This document shows, piece by piece, positions 9,132 to 18,018 of a stretch of DNA of 64,000 bases. This stretch comes from Lachnospiraceae bacterium (GTDB lineage: Bacteria; Bacillota; Clostridia; Lachnospirales; Lachnospiraceae), in NCBI GenBank assembly GCA_017620255.1, contig JAFZQU010000004.1, forward strand, positions 62,001 to 126,000, in the 5' to 3' direction. A program made the translations under genes and the position numbers. A model generated the notes under the pieces. The model did no database searches, was not told the origin of the DNA, and saw nothing but the letters and a program-made list of their open reading frames with translations. Positions within the stretch are counted from its first letter, which is position 1; every line of letters starts with the position of its first letter.

Positions 9132-9524
9132 TTAGAACTTTACAACCTCCGGTGCCTTTGTAAAGGAACTGAAAGTCGCCGTTGCATCTTTCAGGTAGAA
9201 TACTTCCGTGTTACCGTCATCTGCCGCATACATTCCCTTCAGTGTGGGATAAGCATCCAGCATGGATTCCCTTGCTTCCAGACGGTCATCCTCAACAAGC
9301 TTGGCCGCAACACGCAGCCAGTCGCCGTTCTTGAACGCACAGATCTCCACTTTCGGATTGGCATGGATCTGTTTGGAAACGTCTTTGACTTTTCCTGTCT
9401 GGATATACAGCTTACCTTCAAAGATGTGTGCCGTGCCAAACGGACGTACGCGGGGCTGATCCCCTTCGACAGTGGCAAGATAATAGGTTTCCGCTTCTTT
9501 CAAAAACTGTGCTACTCTTTCCAT
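9132..9524 (-). CDS. Pyridoxamine 5'-phosphate oxidase-like flavin split-barrel protein
   Basis: 130 residues. The pattern YYLATVEGDQPRVRPFG near the N-terminus, then LYIQTGKVKDVSKQI and KVEICAF, is typical of small PPOX-like split-barrel proteins that bind FMN or related cofactors. Such short members are usually reductases or stress proteins of unknown substrate, not true PdxH. The start at 9524 has AAGGAGGG upstream. It is located between the HD-GYP and TetR genes in one minus-strand run. Confidence 0.85.
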   Translation of the reverse strand: MERVAQFLKEAETYYLATVEGDQPRVRPFGTAHIFEGKLYIQTGKVKDVSKQIHANPKVEICAFKNGDWLRVAAKLVEDDRLEARESMLDAYPTLKGMYAADDGNTEVFYLKDATATFSSFTKAPEVVKF

Positions 9525-9575
9525 TTTTACCCTCCTTGGAAATCTGTTTATAGATCCGGCGCGTCCTTTTCGCGC

Positions 9576-11678
9576 TCAGCGTTCGATCCGGATATCCGTC
9601 AGCGCACACTGGTCGCCCGTTAAGGCAACATAGATATTCTTTGGCGCATTCGGGATCGTAGTTGTATTCCTGGTGGAGATACCGAGATTTTCCGTGTTCA
9701 TCGTGATCGTATCGTCGATCCGTACAAACGATGCGACGCAGTCCAGACCTTTTTTATGCGTCTCTTTCCAGGCGTCCCAGCCGGGAAAATCATCCTGCTT
9801 ACTGACAGTCAGAATGTTTTTCGCGTCCGTATCCGCCACACTGTTTTCACCGTCCAGCCGGATCAGGGCGTATTCGCGGTAGCCACTGCCGCCGACTTTT
9901 CCGTCCGATGACGAGAAGATCACAAAGTACGGGCAATGCCATACAAGTCTTGCGGTCGGCAGGCTCATGGTATGAAACCCGATCACCAGATGGTCCAGCA
10001 GTCTGATCCCGTCCGTTGCCGCCGTTCTCTGTCCGTCCACCTGCAGATTCGGGATATCTCCCACGTTTCCGTCGATATAGCTGATCTCTTCGGCGATCCT
10101 TGTGATAAAAGTATCCGGGACCGGTTCGCTCTCCTTGCGGATGCTGACATCGCTGATCCGGCAACGCGTACCCGTCAGCGCGATATACGCATATCTTGAA
10201 CTGTCCGGAAGCGCCACGGTCACTTCGGTCATCTTTTCGCCGTCATCGATCCGGATCAGGATATGGTCTTTGACTTTCACCGCCACGATCTCATAAACGG
10301 GATCCGTCTTTATATCCTGCAGAAGTGCTGCGCTTTCCTGATCCGTTTGCACCTGTTCATGCACGGTGACGTTTGCTTCCATCTTTCTGGCGCCGGCCAA
10401 GACCGACCTTCCGTCCAGATACACTTCGCCGTATTCAAAATAGCAGAGTTCGCGGACTGTCTTTTCATCGTCGTGTACACGTCCGTCCAGCGAATCAAAC
10501 AGGATGAGGCTGACGCCGGCGATCTCCGTCCCTGCCGCTTTTCCTTCTTCCTCTTCCATATGCACGCGCATACGGATCTGTGTCTTGTACTGCGTAATGA
10601 TGATCCCGTCTGAGATCTCGCTCCGGTAGTCGCCGAAAGTGATCTCGTTCTTGCCGGCAAACTCGCTTACCGTGTCTTTTTCCTGCATTTTATAGTCGGG
10701 ATCCTGATCGATCAGATGCTGCATGATCTTGGCGATCTCCGGATCAAACTGCGTTCCGGCCCCTTTCACGATCTCCTCCCTGACAAGCTGCTGCGGGATC
10801 GCATTCCTGTAGCTTCTGTTGGATGACATCGCGTCATAGGCGTCCGCAACAGAGATGATCCGTGCGATCTCCGGAATATCCTCGCCTTTGAGTTTGTCCG
10901 GATATCCTTTTCCGTCATAACGTTCATGATGATAATGCGAGCCGATGCTCAGATAGGGATATTCACTGATGCTCGAGAGAATGGCATTTCCTTTAACGGG
11001 ATGCTGCTTGATGATCTCATACTCTTCCACGGTCAGTTTCCCTTTTTTATTGATGATATTGTTGGGGATGCCGATCTTGCCTACATCATGCAAAAGTGCC
11101 GCATAATATATTTTCTGGCATTCCTCTTCATCCTTGCCGAGCATCCGCGCGATCATTTTGGAATACTCCGCCACGCGCAGGGAATGTCCGTGGGAGTAGG
11201 TATCCTTGGCGTCAATTGCATTGACGAGTGCCGTTGCCGTCTGCTCAAACAGCCTTCTGGATGCCTTTTGCTGCCCCATCAGATAATCGACTTCTATCTT
11301 CTGATAATCCTCGATCTTTTTGTTCCTGCGGTAGATCGCAATGGCCGTGACGATCGTCAGGATGTTCATAAACATCCCGGGAACGGATGTCAGACTGTGC
11401 TGCACCAGAATGCCCTGCAGCATCATCGGAAACTGCAGGAGCAGCAGGATGAGGGCAGTGATAAAACCGGGTTTGCGGCAAAATACCACCATAAAGATGA
11501 TACAGATGTTAGCCAGTGAGGAAAGGACACCGGTCAGGGCCGATGCCGGTATACCCGTGCCGAAGACAGAGATCACATCCTGCGACCTTGCCATCCTGGT
11601 CACAAAGACCAGCGCAAACAGATACAGGCCAAGACATATGAAATATAAAGCTTTATTGGATTCCCTGTGTTTATACAT
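9576..11678 (-). CDS. HD-GYP phosphodiesterase with a duplicated C-terminal domain
   Basis: 700 residues. Four or so N-terminal membrane helices (about 10-115) are followed by an HD-GYP domain with HDVGKIGIP near 196 and KGYPDKLKG near 257, all catalytic residues present. The last 350 residues are unusual: two beta-rich segments end in the related strings YIALTGTRCRISDVSI and YVALTGDQCALTDIRI, so this part looks like a tandem duplication, possibly jelly-roll-like. With an even number of helices the tail would be cytoplasmic. Start at 11678 with GGGAGA upstream. Cyclic-di-GMP hydrolysis is likely; the tail function is unknown. Confidence 0.88.
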   Translation of the reverse strand: MYKHRESNKALYFICLGLYLFALVFVTRMARSQDVISVFGTGIPASALTGVLSSLANICIIFMVVFCRKPGFITALILLLLQFPMMLQGILVQHSLTSVPGMFMNILTIVTAIAIYRRNKKIEDYQKIEVDYLMGQQKASRRLFEQTATALVNAIDAKDTYSHGHSLRVAEYSKMIARMLGKDEEECQKIYYAALLHDVGKIGIPNNIINKKGKLTVEEYEIIKQHPVKGNAILSSISEYPYLSIGSHYHHERYDGKGYPDKLKGEDIPEIARIISVADAYDAMSSNRSYRNAIPQQLVREEIVKGAGTQFDPEIAKIMQHLIDQDPDYKMQEKDTVSEFAGKNEITFGDYRSEISDGIIITQYKTQIRMRVHMEEEEGKAAGTEIAGVSLILFDSLDGRVHDDEKTVRELCYFEYGEVYLDGRSVLAGARKMEANVTVHEQVQTDQESAALLQDIKTDPVYEIVAVKVKDHILIRIDDGEKMTEVTVALPDSSRYAYIALTGTRCRISDVSIRKESEPVPDTFITRIAEEISYIDGNVGDIPNLQVDGQRTAATDGIRLLDHLVIGFHTMSLPTARLVWHCPYFVIFSSSDGKVGGSGYREYALIRLDGENSVADTDAKNILTVSKQDDFPGWDAWKETHKKGLDCVASFVRIDDTITMNTENLGISTRNTTTIPNAPKNIYVALTGDQCALTDIRIER

Positions 11679-11773
11679 GTACGTCTCCCATGATACTTTT
11701 ATACTATACTATATTTTTCTATATTCGACAAAGCCTATATGATATAATACGTTTATTACGGAGGTATCGGATC

Positions 11774-13144
11774 TTGGATTATCAGGACTTTGTGGACCGT
11801 CTGGTCAAAATCGCCTGCGTGGTTTCCGTCGATACGGATCAGGAGGACGGAAACGCCGAGCTGTGCATTGAAGCCGCAAATAAAGCCTATCTGAAATCAG
11901 TGGATGTCGACCCGAAAGCCTTTAAACCGGGACGGCCTTACCATGAATATATCGGCAGGGAATACAATTTTGAATCCATGGCCTTAAAATGCATCAGGGA
12001 AGAGCGCCTGCTCCATGCCTATGTGGATGCGGAGCTCTACAATGCCTGGATGGATATCTATATGATGCCGCTTGTATCCGACACGCCTGGCAGGGGCTAT
12101 TGCCTGTTTTCCTATGAAATGAACCGCACGGCGGTAGCGGATAAACTGTCGGATGTCTCCCCGCAGACGGCGCTCCAGGTACTGCGCACCACGCTCAAAT
12201 TACGTGAAGCGAATGATTTTCACACAGCGATGGATTCAATCATTGAGGATATCCGGGAAAACTGCCGCGCGAACTGCTGCAGGATCCTGCTGACCGACTA
12301 TGAGCACCGCACCTGCAAAGTACTCTGTGAGAGCATGGCCGATCCGTCGATCCCGTCCATGACCACTTATCTGGATGATTCTTTCTTCGACGTTGTGGAT
12401 ACCTGGGGCGATCTGATGGCCGGCAGCAACTGTGTGGTCATTCATGATGCCAGGGACATGGAAAAACTGCAGCTGCTCTGCCCGATCTGGTTCAGGTCGC
12501 TGCAGAGCGCAAAGGTACATAACATCGTCATGTTCCCGATCCGTTGGAGCGGCAATACGCTCGGTTATATCTGGGCGACCAACTTTGATGCGGAACAGAC
12601 TGTCACGATCAGGTCAACGCTCGAGATCACGACTTTTATCCTCGCATCGGAGATCTCTTATCTGCAACTGTTTGAGAAGATGAGAGATTTAAGCATCCAC
12701 GATCTTCTGACCGGCGTATACAACCGCTACGCCATGAACGACCGGATCGCGGGCATCCTTGCCGGGACGGAAATGTTGGGACGTTCCTACGGGATCGTAT
12801 TCCTGGATGTGAACGGACTCAAACATGTGAATGATACGCAGGGACACCTGATGGGTGACCAGGTGCTCAAAGACGCGGTCGCTCTCATACAGAGCGTCTT
12901 TCGTTCCCATGACATCTACCGCATGGGCGGGGATGAATTCCTTGTGCTTGTGAAAAATACGAGTCTGGATGATCTGAACAGACTGGTCAATAAGATCCGT
13001 GCGGCCCAGGCCGCTTCCAATACGGTAAAACTGGCCATCGGCATGTGTTTTGCCGACGGGGAACAGGATATCCGCAAGGCCATGCATATCGCGGATGAAA
13101 ACATGTTCCGGGATAAGAAGAATTACTATCACTCCGGCTGCTGA
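11774..13144 (+). CDS. GGDEF-domain diguanylate cyclase with sensory N-terminus
   Basis: About 456 residues from a TTG start at 11774, chosen because CGGAGG lies nine bases upstream and a TATAAT -10 box at 11743-11748 precedes it; an in-frame ATG at 11690 would put that box inside the gene. Residues 1-130 look PAS-like and 140-300 GAF-like. The C-terminus is an intact GGDEF domain: DLLTGVYNR, FLDVNGLKHVND and RMGGDEF near residue 384. It probably makes cyclic-di-GMP, opposite in action to the two HD-GYP proteins beside it. No membrane helix is seen, so it is cytoplasmic. Confidence 0.88.
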   Translation: MDYQDFVDRLVKIACVVSVDTDQEDGNAELCIEAANKAYLKSVDVDPKAFKPGRPYHEYIGREYNFESMALKCIREERLLHAYVDAELYNAWMDIYMMPLVSDTPGRGYCLFSYEMNRTAVADKLSDVSPQTALQVLRTTLKLREANDFHTAMDSIIEDIRENCRANCCRILLTDYEHRTCKVLCESMADPSIPSMTTYLDDSFFDVVDTWGDLMAGSNCVVIHDARDMEKLQLLCPIWFRSLQSAKVHNIVMFPIRWSGNTLGYIWATNFDAEQTVTIRSTLEITTFILASEISYLQLFEKMRDLSIHDLLTGVYNRYAMNDRIAGILAGTEMLGRSYGIVFLDVNGLKHVNDTQGHLMGDQVLKDAVALIQSVFRSHDIYRMGGDEFLVLVKNTSLDDLNRLVNKIRAAQAASNTVKLAIGMCFADGEQDIRKAMHIADENMFRDKKNYYHSGC

Positions 13145-13599
13145 ACGCCTTTTCCGAAAAAGAGTTCGTTCAGGCACTCGAGCGCCGTTGTAAATACCGC
13201 TTCTTCCACTGCATCGCGCCATGCAGCGGGTCTGCGCTTTCCTTCCAGGACGTATTTGCTGATGATGCCTTTGAACAGGTCGATATCCTGGATCCTGGCC
13301 GTTCTCATCAGCCTTCTTTCGTCTTCATGGGAACGGATGCGGTTACGCGTATAGACATAGGGATAATTCTTCGTGACAAACTGTGTCTTCTCCGCATCTT
13401 TGACAAAGGAAAGAAGTGTGGAATCGAATACCGGGATCTTAAGGAGCGTGCCTTTTGTCTCCTCATCTCCCTCATAGAAACTCTCCACCGTATCACCGGT
13501 GGATTTTTTGAGCCACGGAAGATAGCGGAGCAGTTTCTCCACATCCGCAGAATACTGTTCAAGGATCTGTTCTCTGATGTTTTGTTCCTGTCCGTACAT
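13129..13599 (-). CDS. Uncharacterised protein
   Basis: 156 residues, mostly helical and charged, with no signal peptide or membrane segment; I do not recognise the family. Notable strings are LLRYLPWLKKSTG, YPYVYTRNRI and the C-terminal TTALECLNELFFG. The start at 13599 has GGAGG nine bases upstream and a good promoter lies further up. Its end overlaps the convergent GGDEF gene by 16 bp. The codon use and the strong ribosome site make it a real gene. Confidence 0.7.
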   Translation of the reverse strand: MYGQEQNIREQILEQYSADVEKLLRYLPWLKKSTGDTVESFYEGDEETKGTLLKIPVFDSTLLSFVKDAEKTQFVTKNYPYVYTRNRIRSHEDERRLMRTARIQDIDLFKGIISKYVLEGKRRPAAWRDAVEEAVFTTALECLNELFFGKGVQQPE

Positions 13600-13654
13600 G
13601 CTTTGTCCTCCGCCTCATAATATGGTATTCTGTAATTGTCCTGAATCACTTTAT

Positions 13655-13683
13655 ATTATAATGCACTTTATGACCAAGGTAAA
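13655..13683 (-). promoter_or_regulatory. Predicted sigma-70 promoter for the uncharacterised gene
   Basis: On the minus strand, -35 TTTACC and a perfect -10 TATAAT with a 17-bp spacer, about 55 bp before the ATG at 13599. Confidence 0.55.
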
Positions 13684-13734
13684 CAAATAATACGATTCTT
13701 TATGGCCGGGGCATATAAAACATAAGGGGTTATC

Positions 13735-15276
13735 ATGCATAAAAAAGAACGTTTCATCGCCTATCCGATCCTGTTCATCGTGTCCGTCCTGTTCCTGCTC
13801 GCCTTTTCACTGTGGGAAAGCCCGCTCTACCGTTATTGGTACGGCTGCGACGCATCCTTTTTCTCCATGGCGGGCCGCGGCATCACGCAGGGCTGGGTAC
13901 CCTATCTTGATTTTTTTGACCTGAAAGGCCCTTATTTCTTCTTTCTGCAGGCCCTGGGGCAGTTCATCCACACAGACCGCCTTGGCATCTGGATCCTGGA
14001 GATCCCTTTCCTGTTTGCATCCCTTATCCTGATGTATGAGATCGCAAGGCTCTTTGTGAACAGGCTCCGCACCGTCGCGATCCTGCTCATCATCCTGTTC
14101 ATGCATGTCGCAACGCTTTGGGGAGGCAACACCCTGGAAGAATACATGCTGCCGCTCTCACTGCTGACTCTCTTTCTGACGCTGCGTGCTGCCATGAAGG
14201 GAAGATCTGAGAACGCTCCCGCCGTTTCTTCCGCGGATGGTACTTCAGATGCTTCTGCCGGTACAGCCCCCGGCAAATTTATGCTGCAGCTTGATGCGCT
14301 TCCCTTCTATGTACCGCTCATTACCGGGATCTGCTTTGGGATCATCGCCTTTTCGAAGATCACCGTGGCTGCGCCGATCGCCGGAGTTGTGATCGCCGTA
14401 GCGTTAAACAACCTGCTGAACAGGAATTGGCGCGCCCTCTTTTCCTATCTCGCCTTTGCACTGCTGGGTGTTGTGATCGCCGTTACGCCCATTTTCCTGT
14501 ATTTTGGCTGCCATCATGCCATCCCGCGCATGCTCTACTGCGTATTCACATTCGCGACAAAGCGGAGCGTTGATTTTTCCGAACCTTTCGGACTGGACTG
14601 GGAACTGAAGACCATCGGCGCCGTCTTCAGCTTTGTGTTTGCACTGGTGCACCCGCGCAAACTGGGAAGACCCATGCAGATCCTGATCCTTTCCATGTCT
14701 GCCGTGACCTATATCCTGCTGCACCTGGGCGTCCCTTTCATCTATTATTTCACCACCGTATTCCCGGTTCTTGTCCTGTCCCTGGCGGTATTTCTGAAAA
14801 TGTATGATCCGTTCGTACTCTTCACAAATATCCGTCAGTTCCTCCTGTTTACCATGATCGTCGTCATGCTGTATTTCTATTCCCACAGTTCCATGGACAC
14901 GATCAATACCTTCCTGCACGGCCGCGACAACGAATGGTACGAAGCAGACTATCAGGCAGCCAAGGACTTGGCCACGCTGATCCCAGCCCGTGAAAGAGAT
15001 CAGGTATTCTCTTTCTCCGTCGATATGATCTGGTTTGAGGTCAACCAGATCCTGCCCTGCAATCCCTATCAGGTCAACCTGCAGTTCTTTATCGACCTGG
15101 ATCCGCGCATAGAAGAAGATCTGACCGCCTATCTCTATGACACCCCGCCCAAGTGGCTGGTGATCGGTGACTCCTTCGAAGGCGAGATCCCCTCTCTCTT
15201 TGCGATCGTGGATGAGAAGTATGAATGCATCTGCACCAACAACGCCGGCAATCTCTACCTTTTGAAGGAAGACTGA
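13735..15276 (+). CDS. GT-C fold membrane glycosyltransferase (family 39-like)
   Basis: 513 residues with about ten membrane helices. After the first helix comes YGCDASFFSMAGRG and then VPYLDFFDLKGPYFF, the acidic first-loop pattern of PMT/ArnT-like enzymes that use lipid-linked sugars. A low-complexity Ser/Ala loop lies at about 160-185. The C-terminal 110 residues form an extracytoplasmic domain. Such enzymes add sugars to surface polymers or proteins. Start at 13735 with AAGGGG upstream. It stands alone on the plus strand; the acceptor is unknown. Confidence 0.82.
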   Translation: MHKKERFIAYPILFIVSVLFLLAFSLWESPLYRYWYGCDASFFSMAGRGITQGWVPYLDFFDLKGPYFFFLQALGQFIHTDRLGIWILEIPFLFASLILMYEIARLFVNRLRTVAILLIILFMHVATLWGGNTLEEYMLPLSLLTLFLTLRAAMKGRSENAPAVSSADGTSDASAGTAPGKFMLQLDALPFYVPLITGICFGIIAFSKITVAAPIAGVVIAVALNNLLNRNWRALFSYLAFALLGVVIAVTPIFLYFGCHHAIPRMLYCVFTFATKRSVDFSEPFGLDWELKTIGAVFSFVFALVHPRKLGRPMQILILSMSAVTYILLHLGVPFIYYFTTVFPVLVLSLAVFLKMYDPFVLFTNIRQFLLFTMIVVMLYFYSHSSMDTINTFLHGRDNEWYEADYQAAKDLATLIPARERDQVFSFSVDMIWFEVNQILPCNPYQVNLQFFIDLDPRIEEDLTAYLYDTPPKWLVIGDSFEGEIPSLFAIVDEKYECICTNNAGNLYLLKED

Positions 15277-15304
15277 CCGGAGCAGGAGGCGGCATGCGGC
15301 AGAT

Positions 15305-15593
15305 TTCACCCTGGCGGCTCATTTTCGCTCTTTGAGATGCACTTTTCTTTTTCGCTTTTTTAGAAACTTCACCCTGACGGCTCACTTTCGCCTCCCAGGG
15401 TGCATTTCTCATTTTCCCTTTTTCGGAAATTTCACCCTGCCACCACACTTTCGCTCTTCAAGGTGCATTTCTCATTTTCCCTCTTTCAGAAATTTCACCC
15501 TGCCACCACACTTTCGCCCTTCAGGGTGCATTTCTCATTTTCCCTCTTTCAGAAATTTCACCCTGCCACCACACTTTCGCTCTCCGGGATGCA
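15305..15593. repeat. 63-bp tandem repeat, about 4.6 copies
   Basis: Copies begin at 15305, 15368, 15431, 15494 and 15557, each exactly 63 bp apart; the last is cut after about 37 bp. The third and fourth copies are nearly identical and the outer ones more diverged. Most copies hold a short inverted pair CACCCTG ... CAGGGTG able to form a hairpin. The unit is a multiple of three, so open frames run through it on both strands (21-residue repeats), but no ribosome site is seen. It fills most of the 411-bp gap between the glycosyltransferase and the ECF S-component gene. Confidence 0.9.
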
Positions 15594-15621
15594 ACAATGC
15601 ATCCATGCATCCATGCAAAAA

Positions 15622-15651
15622 AGCAGGACCGGAGCAATTTCCGGTCCTGCT
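15622..15651 (-). terminator. Rho-independent terminator of the Trk-ECF operon
   Basis: An 11-12 bp GC-rich stem (AGCAGGACCGG / CCGGTCCTGCT). On the minus strand it is followed by TTTTTT, 37 bp after the stop of the S-component gene. Confidence 0.88.
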
Positions 15652-15687
15652 TTCCGTAACGCCCGTATCAGCATGTATGTGCCGGGA

Positions 15688-16254
15688 TCAATCTTCTTTC
15701 TTCAGGCTGCCCTTTGTGGAACGGGTCTTGGAATAGATGAGCAGCAGCAGTGTGCCGATCACGCCTGCAGAGATGATGTTGCAGATCGCAGCAACAACGC
15801 CCTGTGTGAATACAAGATTCGTGGGCTCACCGTACATTACGATATCCAGGACCGGTGCGATCACGATCCATGCGATCACATTGCCGATCGCCTGCACAAC
15901 GTTAAAGAATACGATATCCTTGCCTGTGAAAATGCCTTCGTCAACATTGAGTTTCGCATAAGCAAAGCCGTATACCAGGCCTGCGAATCCGCTGGCGATG
16001 ACCCAGCTCCACCAAACCGAGCCGTAGGAGATCGCATCGCCCAGTGCATGTCCGATAAACGCGATCAGCGCGCCGCAGATCGGGCCGAACAGGGCTGCAA
16101 AGAATGCGCAGATCCCGTAGCATGTCTGGATCTGTGTCTCGGGAATACCCGTAGGCACTTTCACAAACATGTTCAGCACCAGGAAAAGTGCAGCGCCCAG
16201 TGCCGTTGCAACAATTGTCTTTGTTCCGAACTTCCAGCATTTCTTCCAATCCAT
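15688..16254 (-). CDS. ECF transporter S component (UPF0397-like)
   Basis: 188 residues, five to six membrane helices. The strings VPTGIPETQIQTCYG and GPICGALIAFIGHALGD match the UPF0397 group of substrate-binding membrane subunits. Start at 16254 with GGAGGAAGG upstream. It is the last gene of the operon, 33 bp after the SAM hydroxide adenosyltransferase gene, with a strong terminator behind it. The T component and fused ATPase lie upstream in the same operon, so this is a dedicated (group I) ECF importer. Some UPF0397 proteins are annotated as riboflavin carriers, but the neighbour suggests a nucleoside-like or SAM-derived substrate; this is inference. Confidence 0.85.
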   Translation of the reverse strand: MDWKKCWKFGTKTIVATALGAALFLVLNMFVKVPTGIPETQIQTCYGICAFFAALFGPICGALIAFIGHALGDAISYGSVWWSWVIASGFAGLVYGFAYAKLNVDEGIFTGKDIVFFNVVQAIGNVIAWIVIAPVLDIVMYGEPTNLVFTQGVVAAICNIISAGVIGTLLLLIYSKTRSTKGSLKKED

Positions 16255-16287
16255 AAAACCTTCCTCCTCTAAAAGAATTTATTTATC

Positions 16288-17142
16288 TCAAGCACCGATC
16301 TCTACTGTCCACTCGCTGCCATAAGATACGTGATACTGTTCCGTGAAGGAACCCATGCAGACCGCAAAAGCCACATTCATCAATTCATTATTATATAGGA
16401 TCGGGGCGCCCTTTTCCACACATCCGAAAGCCTTGTCAAACAGGATCTTTTCGGAAAAAACACTCCGGCCGGCACATTTGATCGTGACCGGCAGATATTC
16501 CCCGTACGAAAAGCCGCATTCCTGCATCATCTTCAAGGGGATATTGGTCCAGGCGTTCCCGAAATTCGGATCGTCGATCTCGATCATGCCATAGACCTTT
16601 CCGTCCGCGATCTTTGCTTTCGGATCCGGCAGCCTGACGATCTCTTCGAGAGGATAAGCAGGTCCGACCCCCTCAAAATCAATGATATGCGCAGCCAGTC
16701 TTGCCGCCGTGTAACCGAAGAGGTCCCTGCCGTGGAAGATCGCCACGCCTTCTGTGTCCTTGCCGCGCAGGCGGTTGACGCTCTCATCGATCTCACGGAC
16801 TTCCAGAATGCCCATATCCCGATCGATATGCGTCAGCGTACCGTTGTCAGGCGTGACCACGTAATACCCGCCGTTCACTTTGGCGACGCAGGCGCGCCGT
16901 TTCGTGCCGACACCCGGATCCACGACGGACACATAGATCGTCCCTTCCGGCCAGAAACGCAGGCTCTGGTTCAGGCGATAGGACGCCGACCAGGTGTCAT
17001 ACTGCGGCAGTTCGTGCGTTCCGTCCATGATCTCGAGGGTCCTGTCCACGGACTTGACCACCCCGTACATCGAGGAAACCGCCCCTTCCTTATAGGTAAA
17101 ATCAGTCTGGAATACCAGTATCGGCTTATCCATCTCACTCAT
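16288..17142 (-). CDS. SAM hydroxide adenosyltransferase (DUF62 family)
   Basis: 284 residues. Family motifs are clear: QTDFTYKEGAVSSMYG at the N-terminus, VVDPGVGTKRRA (Asp and Arg of the Asp-Arg-His set), TPDNG, and FHGRDLFGYTAA (the histidine). Characterised members of this family, related to fluorinase and chlorinase, split S-adenosylmethionine with water into adenosine and methionine. The halogenase-specific features cannot be judged here. Start at 17142 with AAAGAGG upstream. It lies between the T and S genes of an ECF transporter, so its product or substrate is probably what the transporter handles. Confidence 0.9.
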   Translation of the reverse strand: MSEMDKPILVFQTDFTYKEGAVSSMYGVVKSVDRTLEIMDGTHELPQYDTWSASYRLNQSLRFWPEGTIYVSVVDPGVGTKRRACVAKVNGGYYVVTPDNGTLTHIDRDMGILEVREIDESVNRLRGKDTEGVAIFHGRDLFGYTAARLAAHIIDFEGVGPAYPLEEIVRLPDPKAKIADGKVYGMIEIDDPNFGNAWTNIPLKMMQECGFSYGEYLPVTIKCAGRSVFSEKILFDKAFGCVEKGAPILYNNELMNVAFAVCMGSFTEQYHVSYGSEWTVEIGA

Positions 17143-17175
17143 TATTTTGCCTCTTTCTCTTATTTAGGGCCGCCC

Positions 17176-18009
17176 TTACAGGAACGGATTGTAATAGCGC
17201 GAGTGGTTCACAAATACGATCATCCCGATCGAGAGTGCCAAAAGCAGCAGGCAGACGCCAAGCGCAAAATAGTCCTTCGCGTTCAGCTTCTTGGCACAGT
17301 ACCAGGTGCGCTTTTTACGCATACCAAAGCCCCTCAGATCCATAGCATTGCTGATCAGCTCGATCCTATCAAGCGTAGTAAAGATCAAGGGGATACAGAT
17401 GTTCAAAATGTTCTTCATGCGCACGGACAGCCGCTCTTTCTTGGACATATCCAGGCCTCTCGCCTGCTGCGCCACGGAAATGTCCTGATAATCGCGGATC
17501 ACGTCCGGGAAATAACGCAGTGTCAGCGCCAGCGCATAGGTCGCCTTATAGGGGATCCCGATCCGGTTCATGGACGAAGCCATCTCGGATGGATGCGTGG
17601 CCAGGATAAAGATCATGCCCAGCGGGATGATCGAACAGTATTTCATGACTTTGCTGCCCTGGTACATGAGCTGCTCCCAGGTCAGTGTATAGCGTTCCGT
17701 TATGGAAAAGATCACATGCTTCGTCCCGTAGATTTCCACGCCGTACTGCGGATGGAACAGAAACGTCAGCAGGATGTTCATCAGCATGAAGATCGCAACA
17801 TAGATCACCATCAGCCGTATCTGTTGGAACGTGATCTGCGACAGCAGAAACGCGATCATGGATACGACAAAGACCACCACCATCACGCGGATATCATAAG
17901 TAAACATGACGGCAGCGCCGGCGATCATGAAGCATAAGAACTTCGTGACACCCGACAGGTCATAGATGAAATTGTGGCGCTCCACGTAGTCAAACAGTTT
18001 TGTGTTCAT
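17176..18009 (-). CDS. ECF transporter T component (CbiQ-like)
   Basis: 277 residues with about six membrane helices. The coupling motif AQQARGLDM, about two-thirds along, is the Ala-x-x-Ala-Arg-Gly signature that docks on the ATPase; a second one is less clear (DLRGFG near 240). Start at 18009 with AAAGGA upstream, 9 bp after the ATPase gene. It joins the S component and the fused ATPase into a membrane importer. Confidence 0.9.
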   Translation of the reverse strand: MNTKLFDYVERHNFIYDLSGVTKFLCFMIAGAAVMFTYDIRVMVVVFVVSMIAFLLSQITFQQIRLMVIYVAIFMLMNILLTFLFHPQYGVEIYGTKHVIFSITERYTLTWEQLMYQGSKVMKYCSIIPLGMIFILATHPSEMASSMNRIGIPYKATYALALTLRYFPDVIRDYQDISVAQQARGLDMSKKERLSVRMKNILNICIPLIFTTLDRIELISNAMDLRGFGMRKKRTWYCAKKLNAKDYFALGVCLLLLALSIGMIVFVNHSRYYNPFL

Positions 18010-18018
18010 GTTTTTCCT

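Noticed and set aside
11690-11773. Longer N-terminus of the GGDEF protein from ATG 11690
   Set aside because: The extra codons cover a TATAAT box and have no ribosome site, while TTG 11774 has CGGAGG at a good distance.
15089-15448. Minus-strand protein with repeats through the same minisatellite
   Set aside because: It runs antisense into the end of the glycosyltransferase gene and lacks a start site signal.
15400-16272. Plus-strand protein of about 290 residues with 21-residue repeats
   Set aside because: It comes from the 63-bp tandem repeat continuing over the antisense strand of the ECF S-component gene, with no ribosome site.
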